Counted from the stretch's first letter, positions 17,058 to 25,843 are shown. The stretch: DNA of 54,772 nucleotides from Plantactinospora mayteni (GCF_016862935.1 NZ_BONX01000016.1:1-54772), one strand, 5' to 3'. Notes: generated from the sequence alone by a model not told the origin. Program-made: numbers and translations.

Positions 17058-18269
17058 TCAGCTGGCGAGACCGACCTTCACCGCCAGATCGTGTGCGGAG
17101 CGTCGAACCGAGGCGGGGCCGCTGAGCAGGTCCATCGTGATCTGCCGGGCATAGCCGTTGAAGCGGATGGTCTCAGGAGCCGAGTCGTACGCCTGGTGCA
17201 GGTTGCCGATGGTCGCCTCGACATCGCCCGTGCTGTGGTGGCCGCGAGCCGCCTCGATGAGGTGCCGGGCCCGTCGTGGTCGGGACGGAATGGCGGCTGG
17301 ATCCGTACGTCCCGCCTGCCGGACGGCCTCGCCCGACTTCTGCAACTCGACCGCGAGGGTGACCGCGTGCGCGCCCATGACGACCCGGGAGAACGACGTC
17401 TGCGGTTGGTAGTAGTCCACTGGAAGCCGCCGCGCCACCCGGTCGGCCTGGTCCCAGTAGTGCCACGCGCGTCCCTCCTCGCCGGACCGCGCGGCAGTGT
17501 ACGCGGCTTCGAAACAAAGCGCTCCGTACAGCGCCTGGAGGTTGTGGCCGCCGTCCGCCAGCCGGCCTTCCAACCCGCGCGACAGGTCGAGCGAGATCGC
17601 CATCGCGCTGTCCCAGTCCCCGGTGTCACGGTGTACCTGGCACAGAAACCATCCGGCGCGGGCCAGCGCCTCGGGGTCTCCCGACTCCTCGGCGGCCACC
17701 ATCGCCCGGTCGGTGACCCGCCAGATCAGCTCGGCGGCCGGCTGGTAGGCGAGGAACATCTGGGACAGCCCGAACACCTCGGCCAGGAGGGCCTGCGCCG
17801 CCCGCCGCTCGGCGCCCTCCAGGGTGCGCGCGGCATCCTGGGCATGGCCGATCAGATCCGGCAGCAGCGCCCCGAGCACGGTCCGATGATCCGACGCCTG
17901 GTGGCGGGCTCGCCAGGCCGCGTCCAGCCGGTTGCGCAGCTGCGACAGCGACTGCGGCGGCGTGTCCGGGTGTGACGAGAAGCGGTTGATGGCATCCCGT
18001 ACGGCCGGCAGCGCGGGATGCGCGGGACCGTTCACGATCTCCGCCCGGTTGCCCAGTTCACCGACGAGGACGGCGACATCGAGTTTCAGGGCGCGTGCGA
18101 TCCGGTCGAGCATGTGCACCCGTGGTGGCAGGATCCGGTCCGACTCCACCGCCTTGACCCACTCGGCGCTGCGCCCCACCAGGCCACCGAGGACCGCTCG
18201 GGTCTTGCCGGAGCGCTCACGGTAGAGCCGTAGGCGCTGTCCGAAGGTCAGCTCAGGCATCGGGTCCAT
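17058..18269 (-). CDS. XRE-family transcriptional regulator with long helical C-terminal domain
   Basis: A 403-residue regulator. The N-terminal HTH (about residues 8-68) reads LRLYRERSGKTRAVLGGLVG, then SAEWVKAVESDR and LDRIARALKLDVAVLVG. The remaining about 330 residues are helical and TPR-like, comparable to large actinobacterial XRE proteins of the signal-sensing type. An ATG 3 codons downstream is an alternative start. The two small coupled genes on the same strand lie downstream, with a 155-bp gap. Which signal is sensed is unknown. Confidence 0.82.
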   Translation of the reverse strand: MDPMPELTFGQRLRLYRERSGKTRAVLGGLVGRSAEWVKAVESDRILPPRVHMLDRIARALKLDVAVLVGELGNRAEIVNGPAHPALPAVRDAINRFSSHPDTPPQSLSQLRNRLDAAWRARHQASDHRTVLGALLPDLIGHAQDAARTLEGAERRAAQALLAEVFGLSQMFLAYQPAAELIWRVTDRAMVAAEESGDPEALARAGWFLCQVHRDTGDWDSAMAISLDLSRGLEGRLADGGHNLQALYGALCFEAAYTAARSGEEGRAWHYWDQADRVARRLPVDYYQPQTSFSRVVMGAHAVTLAVELQKSGEAVRQAGRTDPAAIPSRPRRARHLIEAARGHHSTGDVEATIGNLHQAYDSAPETIRFNGYARQITMDLLSGPASVRRSAHDLAVKVGLAS

Positions 18270-18487
18270 CGCACACCACCCCGGGTAGGCGGATCAGGAG
18301 ACGGCTCGCTCAGGCATCGACGGCCCGCCACGTTCCACCGTACCGAGCAATCGGGCCAGGGCGTACGTGTCGGCGGGGGTTGCGTCGGTGGGTTACGACC
18401 TCGGCAGGCCGTACCCGATGGACCTTGCTGATGGCCGGTTGCGGTCGGCCGGAGCGCGACGTCCGTCGATCGTGGAACGATGGTGAC

Positions 18488-19954
18488 ATGCGATGGGGCG
18501 GCGCGGTGGGGCGCGATCGGATGGATCTCGTGAAGGGCGCCGGGCTGGACCGCGAGCCGGCGGAACGATCCCATGACCCGCTGGCCGCCGCTCTCGGCAA
18601 CGCCTCCCTGATCGGCGTCGGCTACCTGATGCTCGGCCGGATCAGGCTGGCCGTGGCCACGACACTGGTCAGCGTCGTGCTCGTCGCATCCCTCGTCTGG
18701 GGCGCGCGATCGGGTTGGGCCGAGGTCGTCGTGTTCCTCTGGTGGGTGGCTCTCGTCGTACACGCGTGGTTCCTGGCGGGCGGGCGTCGTCAGGGCGCGG
18801 TGTCGGGTGACGAACGGCTGGTCGCGCTCGCCGTCACGGTTCCGGTGCTGCTGGCCGTGGGCTTCCTGCGGTTCGATGCGGCGAGGATCGAGCGGACCGT
18901 TACCGAAGCCCGGCAGGGCGGCGACTGCGTTCGGGCGTTGACCGCGCTGGACCGGGTGTCGTTCGGGCACCGGGTGGCCGACGCCCCGCTGACCGTCCGT
19001 GGCGAGCGGAGCGTCGACGCCTGCCAACGGCTGCGGACCGCCGAGCAGAGCCTCGTCAGCGGGTTGACCGGGGACACCGACGGGCTGAAGGCGGGCTTCG
19101 ACGGTCTCGCCTCGGTCCTCGCGGACCTGCCCGGCCACGAGAAGATGGTCGACACCGCCTTGGACAGGTTCCTCGGCGGTCTGCCGGCCAGGGACCCGTG
19201 CCGGACCGTCGCGGTCACCGACTGGCTGCGTCAACGGCAGCCGACCAACAACGCACTGGACCGGGCCACCGAGGTGGTGGCGCGGACCGCACCGGCGGCG
19301 CTCGTCGGGTGCGCCGACGGTCTGATGGCCGGCAGCGAGTGGGAGGCGGCCCGGACGCGCTATCAGCAGCTTCTCGACCAGTATCCCGGCCAGGAACTGA
19401 GTGCCAGGGCCGTCGAGGGGGTCAAACAGGCCGGTCTGGCCATCGAGATGGCGAACGTCCGGAGCCTGCTTGACGGGCCGACCAGCACCCGACCCGAGTA
19501 CTGCACCAAGCCGGCGCCGTACAGTGCCGCCGCCCCCTACACCAGGGGGAGGACCAACCGCGCCCTGTTCTACGGCGACGAGGAGTACACGAAGAAGCTT
19601 CCCGCCGCCTGGCGGGCCTCCGACGTCACCGCCGCGGTGCTGATCGTCTGCGTGGCACAGAAGGAGTACGGCACCACCGTCCGGACCTGCCCGTACGAGA
19701 ACAAGCTCTTCCGGCAGTTTCCCACCAACGTGGCGTTCCGCAAGATCGCGATCCCCGTGCAGGGCTACGAACTGCGGACCGGAAAGCTCGTGTTCAACAC
19801 GAAGGTGCAGATCAGCGGCGCAAGCTGCCCGAGGGTTCTCACCTACACCCGCTACACCGGCCTCGTCGATATCGGCCCGCCGTCCGAGGTGTACGTCACC
19901 GCGTCCGACGCCAACGTCCGGGCCGCCTTCCGGTCACTGATCACCCGAGGCTAG
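18488..19954 (+). CDS. Membrane protein with N-terminal TM segments and an extracytoplasmic helical domain
   Basis: A 488-residue protein. It opens with a conserved-looking RWGGAVGRDRMDLVKG segment, then four hydrophobic stretches between about residues 35 and 130 (LIGVGYLMLG, TLVSVVLVASLVW, VVVFLWWVALVVHAWFL, LVALAVTVPVLLAVGFL). The rest is soluble and contains tetratricopeptide-like helix pairs (EWEAARTRYQQLLDQYPGQE) and a Cys-containing C-terminal domain. Similar proteins exist in streptomycetes without known function. The start is the ATG at 18488; the ribosome binding site is weak. No partner gene is evident. Confidence 0.65.
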   Translation: MRWGGAVGRDRMDLVKGAGLDREPAERSHDPLAAALGNASLIGVGYLMLGRIRLAVATTLVSVVLVASLVWGARSGWAEVVVFLWWVALVVHAWFLAGGRRQGAVSGDERLVALAVTVPVLLAVGFLRFDAARIERTVTEARQGGDCVRALTALDRVSFGHRVADAPLTVRGERSVDACQRLRTAEQSLVSGLTGDTDGLKAGFDGLASVLADLPGHEKMVDTALDRFLGGLPARDPCRTVAVTDWLRQRQPTNNALDRATEVVARTAPAALVGCADGLMAGSEWEAARTRYQQLLDQYPGQELSARAVEGVKQAGLAIEMANVRSLLDGPTSTRPEYCTKPAPYSAAAPYTRGRTNRALFYGDEEYTKKLPAAWRASDVTAAVLIVCVAQKEYGTTVRTCPYENKLFRQFPTNVAFRKIAIPVQGYELRTGKLVFNTKVQISGASCPRVLTYTRYTGLVDIGPPSEVYVTASDANVRAAFRSLITRG

Positions 19955-20073
19955 ACGGGGCGGTCCCCTGGGCCGCTCCACTCCGCAGGTCGGCCAGCGA
20001 CGGTGTCACCCGGTCCGCAGGCCGGCGAGCGGCGGGTCACCCGGGCCAGCCTTCGCACGGCCGCCGCGCGGGT
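19955..20073. repeat. Tandem imperfect 31-nt duplication between convergent genes
   Basis: Two adjacent imperfect copies of about 31 nt (near 19985-20045), each starting CCGCAGG and ending TCACCCGG, fill the gap between the membrane protein gene and the convergent tetR. It may be a slippage product; no clear terminator stem was found. Confidence 0.4.
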
Positions 20074-20655
20074 TCAGCCGCGACCGCGCACGAGCGGCAG
20101 GAACACCTCGTCCACGATCTCGACCAACACCTCGTCGGGTACGGAGGGGATGCCGCGCATCGCGTACTCGGCGCGCAGCAGCATCATCGGTGTGGTCGCC
20201 ACCCGGTGGTGCGCGGCTGCGGCCAGTGCCTCGCCCCGGGCCGCAGCACGCTCCAGCATCGCCAGCCAGGCGCGGTCCATGGTGTCCGCGCCGGACCGCT
20301 CCCGCATCAGGGTGAGCAGCTCGGGGTCGTCGGCCGCGGCGGCGAGCAGTCCGCGCAGGATCGCACCGTGCGGCGACGACCACGTCTCGTTCGCCCGTCG
20401 CAGCATCTCCAGCGCGTCGCTCCGCAGGGTGCCCGTGTCCGGGTTCGGCATCGTGGCGTCGGACAGGTGGCGGTACGCCGCGATGCCCAGTGCCGCCCGG
20501 TGCGGCCACCGGCGGTAGATGGCGTTCTTGTTGGTCCCGGCCCGGGCGGCGACCCGATCCATGGTCATCCCCGAGTAGCCGGACTCGCGGAGTTCCTCCG
20601 CCGCCGCGTGCAGAATCGCCCGCTCCAACTCCTCGCCCCGGCGCCTCGTACCCAT
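20074..20655 (-). CDS. TetR family transcriptional regulator
   Basis: A 193-residue repressor. Residues 8-55 form the TetR HTH: AILHAAAEELRESGYSGMTM, then DRVAARAGTNKNAIYRRWPH. The C-terminal ligand domain is not assignable. It is divergent from the TIM-barrel gene at 20724. Two copies of a GGTAC-N5-GTACC palindrome fill the 68-bp gap starting 9 bp from this ATG, so the protein very probably represses both itself and the neighbour. Confidence 0.88.
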   Translation of the reverse strand: MGTRRRGEELERAILHAAAEELRESGYSGMTMDRVAARAGTNKNAIYRRWPHRAALGIAAYRHLSDATMPNPDTGTLRSDALEMLRRANETWSSPHGAILRGLLAAAADDPELLTLMRERSGADTMDRAWLAMLERAAARGEALAAAAHHRVATTPMMLLRAEYAMRGIPSVPDEVLVEIVDEVFLPLVRGRG

Positions 20656-20658
20656 GTC

Positions 20659-20700
20659 TTGCAGGGTACTGGACGTACCCTATAGGGTACGCGACGTACC
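20659..20700 (+). promoter_or_regulatory. Promoter of the TIM-barrel gene overlapped by two tandem TetR operators
   Basis: A promoter TTGCAG (20659-20664), 16-bp spacer, TATAGG (20681-20686) reads toward 20724. Operator 1 (GGTAC-N5-GTACC, 20665-20679) fills the spacer and operator 2 (20686-20700) covers the -10 and start. Their centres are 21 bp apart, two helical turns. The DNA between (20675-20690) is itself a palindrome. A mirrored TATAGG lies on the minus strand for tetR. Confidence 0.65.
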
Positions 20701-20723
20701 TTACGAGCGAGGAGAAACTCCCG

Positions 20724-21791
20724 ATGCGCGTCTTCGGCATGAACTACGACACCGGTTTCGTGAGCGCGGGGTCCACGACCCACGAGCCGTTCGACCCCGA
20801 GACCGTGCGGCGTGACCTGCGCGTCATCCGCGACGAACTGCACTGCGACGCGGTGCGGATCACCGGCGGGGTCCAGGACCGGCTCGAACTGACCGCGGGG
20901 TACGCCGCCGAGGCCGGGCTCGAGGTGTGGTACAGCCCGTTCACCAACGGCCTCGACCGCGACGGGCTCATGGCGTTCGTGCTCGACGGCGCGGAGCGGG
21001 CCGGGCGGCTGCGCCAGAGCGGGGCGTCCGTCGTGTACCTCACCGGCTCCGAGATCGCCATGTTCACCGACGGCTTCCTGCCCGGCCGCGACCTGGCGGA
21101 GCGCATGGCGCTGTTCACCGACCCGATGCGGATGCGGGAGGCGGTCCCGGCTGCGCGGGCCGCGGTGCGTGACTTCCTCACCGAGGCGGTGCCGGCGGTG
21201 CGAGAGCGGTTCGGAGGCCCTGTCGGCTACGCCTCGATCCCACTGGAGGCGGTGGACTGGGCGCCGTTCGACATCATCGCCAGCGACGCCGGGTACCGCG
21301 ACGAGACCAACGCCGCGGCGTTCCCGCAGAGCCTGGCGGCTGCGGTGGCGCAGGGCAAGCCGTACGCCGCGACCGAATTCGGCTGCTGCACGTTCCGCGG
21401 CGCGGCCGACGTCGCGGGCGGGGCCGAGCCGGTGACGTACGACGAGCACGGCCGCGCCGCGACGCTCACCGCGGGGCTGGAGCGCGACGAGGAGGGCCAG
21501 GCCCGGTACGTCGTGGACCTGCTGCGCGACTACGAGGCCGGCGGGGTGGAGGCGGCGTTCGTGTACACGTTCGCGAACCGGCACCTACCGACCACCGACG
21601 ACCCGGAGCGCGACTTCGACCTGGCCGCACGCGGGATCGTTCGGGTACTGCCGGACGGATCATGGACGCCGAAGGCCGCCTTCCGCGCCCTGGCCGCGTA
21701 CGGCCGCTCCCGCGCGCAGAACCAGTCGACCGCCCAGAACCAGTCGACCGCCCAGGCCCGGTCGACCGCCCAGGCCCGGTCGGGCACCTAG
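20724..21791 (+). CDS. TIM-barrel glycoside hydrolase-like protein under TetR control
   Basis: A 355-residue cytoplasmic protein. It begins MRVFGMNYDTGF after GGAG and shows alternating beta/alpha segments. VYLTGSEIAMFT near residue 110 and AATEFGCCTFRG near 218 place two Glu residues where clan GH-A hydrolases have their catalytic pair (end of strands 4 and 7). Relatives are sometimes labelled 'abortive infection protein', a name I cannot support from sequence. There is no signal peptide. The C-terminal 24 residues are four 6-residue repeats (AQNQST type) from an 18-nt tandem repeat. Confidence 0.7.
   Translation: MRVFGMNYDTGFVSAGSTTHEPFDPETVRRDLRVIRDELHCDAVRITGGVQDRLELTAGYAAEAGLEVWYSPFTNGLDRDGLMAFVLDGAERAGRLRQSGASVVYLTGSEIAMFTDGFLPGRDLAERMALFTDPMRMREAVPAARAAVRDFLTEAVPAVRERFGGPVGYASIPLEAVDWAPFDIIASDAGYRDETNAAAFPQSLAAAVAQGKPYAATEFGCCTFRGAADVAGGAEPVTYDEHGRAATLTAGLERDEEGQARYVVDLLRDYEAGGVEAAFVYTFANRHLPTTDDPERDFDLAARGIVRVLPDGSWTPKAAFRALAAYGRSRAQNQSTAQNQSTAQARSTAQARSGT
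21717..21788 (+). repeat. Four 18-nt tandem repeats at the 3' end of the TIM-barrel gene
   Basis: Copies at 21717-21734, 21735-21752, 21753-21770 and 21771-21788. The first two are identical and the last two share a variant (AACCAG to GCCCGG). They encode a QNQSTA/QARSTA tail that ends directly at the stop codon, so the array has lengthened the protein without disrupting its domain. Confidence 0.85.
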
Positions 21792-21918
21792 GCTGGTACG
21801 GCGTTCCCACCGGGGGTCCGAAGGTGCGCCTGGGCAGGGCCTGGCCGGCCCGGACCCGGAACGTGCGGGCGGCGGTGCAGGTGTGGGTGGCGGGATCCGG
21901 GGGTATCGCGGGGGTCGG

Positions 21919-23481
21919 CTACGTCGGTGGCTGGAGGACCCGGTCGAGCAGGTTGCGGGTGGCTCGTTGCAGGCGGGCGTCAACGAGCCCGTCGACGTAG
22001 AGCACCCGCGTCCAACCCATCGTTCCGGCCGCGAAGATCCACGATCCGGAGGGTGCCCGGTAGAGCGAGGTGTGCTGCCGCTGGGACCCGCCGAGGCGGA
22101 CGTACGGGGAATCGGCCAGTACGGTCCGTTCGGTCGACCGGGGCAGGTCGGCATCCGGCATTACCTGGTCAGCCTCCTTCCACACGACCTTGGGGATCTC
22201 GTCGCCGTCCCGCAGTCCGGTGCCGGCCCAGAACCAGTGCCCGCTGTCCCGGACGACCAGCGGTGCGAAGCCGTCGATCACGCTTACGTACTGCGCCCCG
22301 ATCAGTTGCTGCTCCGGGCTGCCGGCCCGGCGCCACTGGCAGGTCAGCCCGGGGCGCCGGCCAGGCCGGGGGTTCACCTTGTCGCAGCTGACGATCCGTT
22401 CGTCGGGTCGCTTGTCGGGCCCGCCGTACCGGACCCGCCAGTAGCAGTTGTTGGAGCTGAGGAAGACCAGGCTCGTACCGTTGTCCCGGGCCGCCGCCAC
22501 GGCCCGGCGCATCGCGATGGTCCAGTACTCGTCGTGGCCGCTGAAGATGACCGCGCGATACTGGGACGGGTTGATCCGGCCGGTGTCCAGGTCCTCGCTG
22601 GTGGCGTAGCTGACGTCGTCGCCGTTCTGCTCGGACCAGCGGATGAAGCCGATCTCATCCCCGATATGGTGCGGAAGCCCGTGAGCGTGGTAGGGCCGGT
22701 CGTGGCTGACCGCCAGGGCGCGTCGCGTGGTCACCAGTTTCCTGGACTCGTCGTACCCGTAGTAGAGGTTCGCCCCGGTACGCCCGTCGCCCGGCCACAG
22801 GTTGTACGCCTGATAGGTGCTGGTCGGCAGGATCACCAGTCCGGCGGTGCGTCGGGCCGGGTCCCGCACCACGAACGGCACCCAGTGGCACCAGCCTTCG
22901 GCATTGGTCAGTAGTGCCAGGTAGAGGCCACTGACCCAGTCCCGGCCCACCGTCAGTCGCCAGCCCGGTTCCCAGTCGCAGCTCACCATCCGGGTCTTCG
23001 GGTCCACCGAGTGGGCCGCCTGGGTACGCCCGTCGAGCCACGGGCTGGCACGGACCAGCCGGGCACCCGCCCCACCGTAGTGCCCGATCCGGTACACCTG
23101 GATCCGGTACCGCTGCGCGGGCGCGACGGACACATGGAAGTCGAGGCTGCCGCCGACCTCGACGCTCGACCCGGAGACATAGCCGGCGATCTGGCCGCGC
23201 TTGTCGTCGCCGAACCGGCGTTCGAGGAGGGCGAAGTCGGCGGTGCCGGGCCGGGCGTTCTCCCTTGCCACCTCGGACATCCTGGCCGTCGGCGTCCATT
23301 TCGGGGCGGCGACGGCGGCGCCCGGCGCGGCATCACCCGGGTAGTACGGATCCCCCGCCGGTGTCGAGTCGGTCTCCCACGACCCTCCTAGCTTGGCGGC
23401 GCCGAGCGCGGCCACCGCGCCGCTCACGCCGAGCACACCCAACGCCGTCCGCCGCGGCCATCGGCCCGATCGTTCCACCAC
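21919..23481 (-). CDS. Tat-exported N,N-dimethylformamidase beta subunit-like protein
   Basis: A 520-residue exported protein. The N-terminus WPRRTALGVLGVSGAVAALG is a twin-arginine signal. The mature part starts after a Pro/Ala-rich linker and includes a jelly-roll-like region (about 90-190), then the dimethylformamidase beta C-terminal fold, recognisable by TSTYQAYNLWPGDGRTGANL near 255, VIFSGHDEYWT near 345, and SSNNCYWRVRY near 380. The GTG at 23481 follows AAAGGGGAG. Enzyme function in this subgroup is unproven, and no alpha subunit is nearby. It could equally be a carbohydrate-binding or non-catalytic surface protein. Confidence 0.82.
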   Translation of the reverse strand: MVERSGRWPRRTALGVLGVSGAVAALGAAKLGGSWETDSTPAGDPYYPGDAAPGAAVAAPKWTPTARMSEVARENARPGTADFALLERRFGDDKRGQIAGYVSGSSVEVGGSLDFHVSVAPAQRYRIQVYRIGHYGGAGARLVRASPWLDGRTQAAHSVDPKTRMVSCDWEPGWRLTVGRDWVSGLYLALLTNAEGWCHWVPFVVRDPARRTAGLVILPTSTYQAYNLWPGDGRTGANLYYGYDESRKLVTTRRALAVSHDRPYHAHGLPHHIGDEIGFIRWSEQNGDDVSYATSEDLDTGRINPSQYRAVIFSGHDEYWTIAMRRAVAAARDNGTSLVFLSSNNCYWRVRYGGPDKRPDERIVSCDKVNPRPGRRPGLTCQWRRAGSPEQQLIGAQYVSVIDGFAPLVVRDSGHWFWAGTGLRDGDEIPKVVWKEADQVMPDADLPRSTERTVLADSPYVRLGGSQRQHTSLYRAPSGSWIFAAGTMGWTRVLYVDGLVDARLQRATRNLLDRVLQPPT

Positions 23482-24241
23482 AACTCCCCTTTGTGATCAG
23501 AAAACCACGCCCTGTAGTCCAAAATGGACAGACGTGTGCTACATCCGTCGCGCCATTCGAACCAACGACCGGTTCAGTCCGGCTACCTGACCAGGTCGGC
23601 GCAGACGTTGCAGATGAACGCGGAGGAGTGGCCTCCGGCAACCACTCCGATCGCACCGGAACTTCTGTTACGGGTTCGGCCCCTTTGCCGTCCCCTGCGG
23701 ACAGTGGTCGCGCCTGCCCGCGTTTCCGAATGGGCCGCCCGGGCGACCCGTCGGGCGGGGCGTCCCCCGTCCGCGTGCTCCTCCATAACACCCCTGAGCG
23801 TCAGGCTCGGTTGCACCCGGAGACGACGAATCTCCTAGCGGGACCCCAGGGATTGCTGGCACAACCAACCGCATCGGTGGTCGGTGACCTCAGCGGCTCG
23901 GCGAGGTGTCATAGGAGTGCCGGGTGTCGTCGAGCCAGCCGGGAACGCGCATGCGCCGAACAAATAGCCCCGACCTGCGCAACGGCCAACATCACCAGTA
24001 CGCGGCGGCGGCAACGGCCGCAGCCGGGCCGTGATCCGCATCGGTCGGGTACTCGGGTGCCTCCGTGGCGTGGAGGATCTGACCGGCCTTCGGGAGGCTG
24101 CCCTGGCGGCCCGGCGGGAGCGGGCCACCGGCTCTCCCGTCCCGGTTCCTGGGTCGCCTGTCGAAGGCCCGGCGGTAGGCCGCCGGGAGAGGAATCTCAA
24201 GATCTTCTGCCGGATTTCTCCCAAGGTGATCCGGGAGACGA
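23482..24241. other. Gene-free stretch before tRNA-Pro
   Basis: About 760 bp with no reading frame that has convincing codon bias, a ribosome binding site and a recognisable product together. It includes the AT-richer promoter area of the dimethylformamidase-like gene (about 23490-23530) and mixed-composition DNA beyond it. Short frames exist on both strands but look random. It may be a degraded insertion next to a tRNA gene, or may host an unrecognised small RNA. Confidence 0.5.
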
Positions 24242-24280
24242 TTCAGGGCCGGTCTCACTTGCGATGAGACCGGCCCTGAA
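24242..24280 (-). terminator. Terminator hairpin downstream of tRNA-Pro
   Basis: Perfect 16-bp inverted repeat (24242-24257 with 24265-24280) around a 7-nt loop, 12 nt beyond the tRNA 3' end. There is no U run. Its length and position make it the likely tRNA terminator. Confidence 0.8.
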
Positions 24281-24292
24281 CTGCACTTACTC

Positions 24293-24369
<77 letters not shown>

Positions 24370-24383
24370 AGGCGTGCCGAGCA

Positions 24384-24411
24384 ATAGTAGCCCACCCGCC
24401 CCGCCGGGCAA
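24384..24411 (-). promoter_or_regulatory. Promoter of tRNA-Pro
   Basis: Minus-strand TTGCCC (24406-24411), 16-bp spacer and TACTAT (24384-24389), ending 14 nt upstream of the tRNA 5' end. Spacing and AT content fit a sigma70-type tRNA promoter. Confidence 0.55.
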
Positions 24412-24465
24412 ATTCGGTATCCCGCCCGGTGCGCCTCGGCCCGCGCCGATCCCCAAGGGGGCAGG

Positions 24466-25359
24466 TCAGCGCGGGATCAGGGTCAGCAGCGACGCTTCCG
24501 GCCGGCAGGCGAACCGTACCGGGGCGGTGGGGTGGGTGCCGAGGCCGGCGGAGACGTGCAGCCAGGCGTCCGTCTCGGGCCAGCGGTGCAGGCCGCGGGC
24601 CATCGAGCGGGGCAGGCCGCAGTTGGTGGTCAGCGCGCCGACCAGCGGGACCCGGACCTGACCGCCGTGGGTGTGGCCGGCGAGCAGCAGGGTGAAGCCG
24701 TCGGCGGCCATCTCGTCCAGGACCCGGGGCTCGGGCGAGTGGGTGACCCCGATCGCCAGGTCGGCCTGCGGCGGTACCTGCCCGGCGACCGAGGCGTAGT
24801 CGTCCCGTTCGACGTGCGGGTCGTCGACGCCGACCAGCTCGATCTGCCGGCCGCCGGCCTTGATCGACGTACGGGCGTTGTTCAGGTCCGCCCAGCCGGC
24901 GCCGACCAGTACCTCCCGCAGCTCCTCGGCGGGCAGTTCGACACCCTGCACGTACTCCCGGTCGGGCAGCAGATAGCTGAACGGGTTCTTCCAGACCGGT
25001 CCCCGGTAGTCGTTGGAGCCGAACACGAAGGCACCGGGGTAGTCGAGCACCGGTTGCAGCGCCCGCAGCGCCCCGGGTACCGCGTCGGGGTGTGCCAGGT
25101 TGTCCCCGGTCACCACCACCAGATCCGGGTCGGTGGCGGCCAGCGAGGCGACCCAGGACTGCTTGCGGCGCTGGTCGGGCATCATGTGCAGGTCCGAGAG
25201 GTGCAGGACGCGCAGCGGCTCGGCGTCGGTGCTGAGCACGGGTACGTCGTACCGGCGCAGGGTGAACATGTTCCGCTCGACGAGCGAGGCGTACGCCAGG
25301 GCGGCGCCGCCCGCGACGACCGTACCGGCGGCCAGCCGGAATACTGTGCGCTTTCGCAT
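24466..25359 (-). CDS. Membrane-anchored metallophosphoesterase
   Basis: A 297-residue phosphoesterase. An N-terminal basic and hydrophobic segment ([20 protein letters not shown]) probably anchors or exports it. Metal-binding motifs are in family order: [10 protein letters not shown] (about 54-63), VVTGDNLAH (about 83-91), GSNDYRG replacing the common [13 protein letters not shown] and [11 protein letters not shown] near 225. The ATG at 25359 is divergent from yqeY with a 25-bp gap. Comparable proteins are encoded beside the PBP/wblA block in mycobacteria (Rv3683). The substrate is unknown; lipid A-like or cell-envelope phosphoesters have been proposed for relatives. Confidence 0.9.
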   Translation of the reverse strand: MRKRTVFRLAAGTVVAGGAALAYASLVERNMFTLRRYDVPVLSTDAEPLRVLHLSDLHMMPDQRRKQSWVASLAATDPDLVVVTGDNLAHPDAVPGALRALQPVLDYPGAFVFGSNDYRGPVWKNPFSYLLPDREYVQGVELPAEELREVLVGAGWADLNNARTSIKAGGRQIELVGVDDPHVERDDYASVAGQVPPQADLAIGVTHSPEPRVLDEMAADGFTLLLAGHTHGGQVRVPLVGALTTNCGLPRSMARGLHRWPETDAWLHVSAGLGTHPTAPVRFACRPEASLLTLIPR

Positions 25360-25384
25360 GCCGCTCAGGGTAGTTTGACCGTCC

Positions 25385-25843
25385 ATGGGCACCTTGAAGG
25401 ACCTCCTGACCACGGACATGCGGACGGCGTTGAAGGCTCGTGACGAGCTGACCACCTCGACTCTGCGGATGGCACTGGCGGCGATCGGCACCGCCGAGGT
25501 CGCCGGCAAGGAGAAGCGGGACCTCTCCGACTCCGAGGTGCTGGCGGTGCTCACCAAGGAGGCCAAGAAGCGCCGCGAGGCGGCCACCGCCTTCGGCGAC
25601 GCGGGGCGGGCCGAGCAGGCGGAACGGGAGCGGGCCGAGGGTGAGGTGCTGGACCGGTACCTGCCGAAGCAGCTCGCCGACGAGGAGCTGGCCGAGCTGG
25701 TCGCGGAGGCGCTGGCCGCCGGCGGGTTCACCGAGCGCGGCCAGATGGGCCCGGCGATGAAGGTGGCCCAGGCCGCGGCGGCCGGCCGGGCCGAGGGTGG
25801 TCGGGTGGCCGCAGAGGTACGCCGGCAGCTCGGCGCCGGCTGA
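25385..25843 (+). CDS. GatB/YqeY domain-containing protein
   Basis: A 152-residue soluble protein of the YqeY family, related to the tail domain of GatB amidotransferase. Typical features are LKDLLTTDMRTALKARDELT at the start, the Lys/Arg-rich EAKKRREAA segment, the LPKQLADEELAELVAEALA stretch and the closing GPAMKVAQAAAAGRAEGGRV. In the family this domain binds tRNA, but its physiological role is unsettled. It is divergent from the metallophosphoesterase and ends before a tandem repeat and terminator. Confidence 0.92.
   Translation: MGTLKDLLTTDMRTALKARDELTTSTLRMALAAIGTAEVAGKEKRDLSDSEVLAVLTKEAKKRREAATAFGDAGRAEQAERERAEGEVLDRYLPKQLADEELAELVAEALAAGGFTERGQMGPAMKVAQAAAAGRAEGGRVAAEVRRQLGAG

Noticed and set aside
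20724-21791. Phage-defence (abortive infection) assignment
   Set aside because: The sequence supports a TIM-barrel hydrolase-like fold; no defence partner or toxin motif is nearby.
24031-24267. A 78-codon plus-strand frame in the gene-free stretch
   Set aside because: It runs into the tRNA terminator hairpin, lacks a ribosome binding site and shows no recognisable family.
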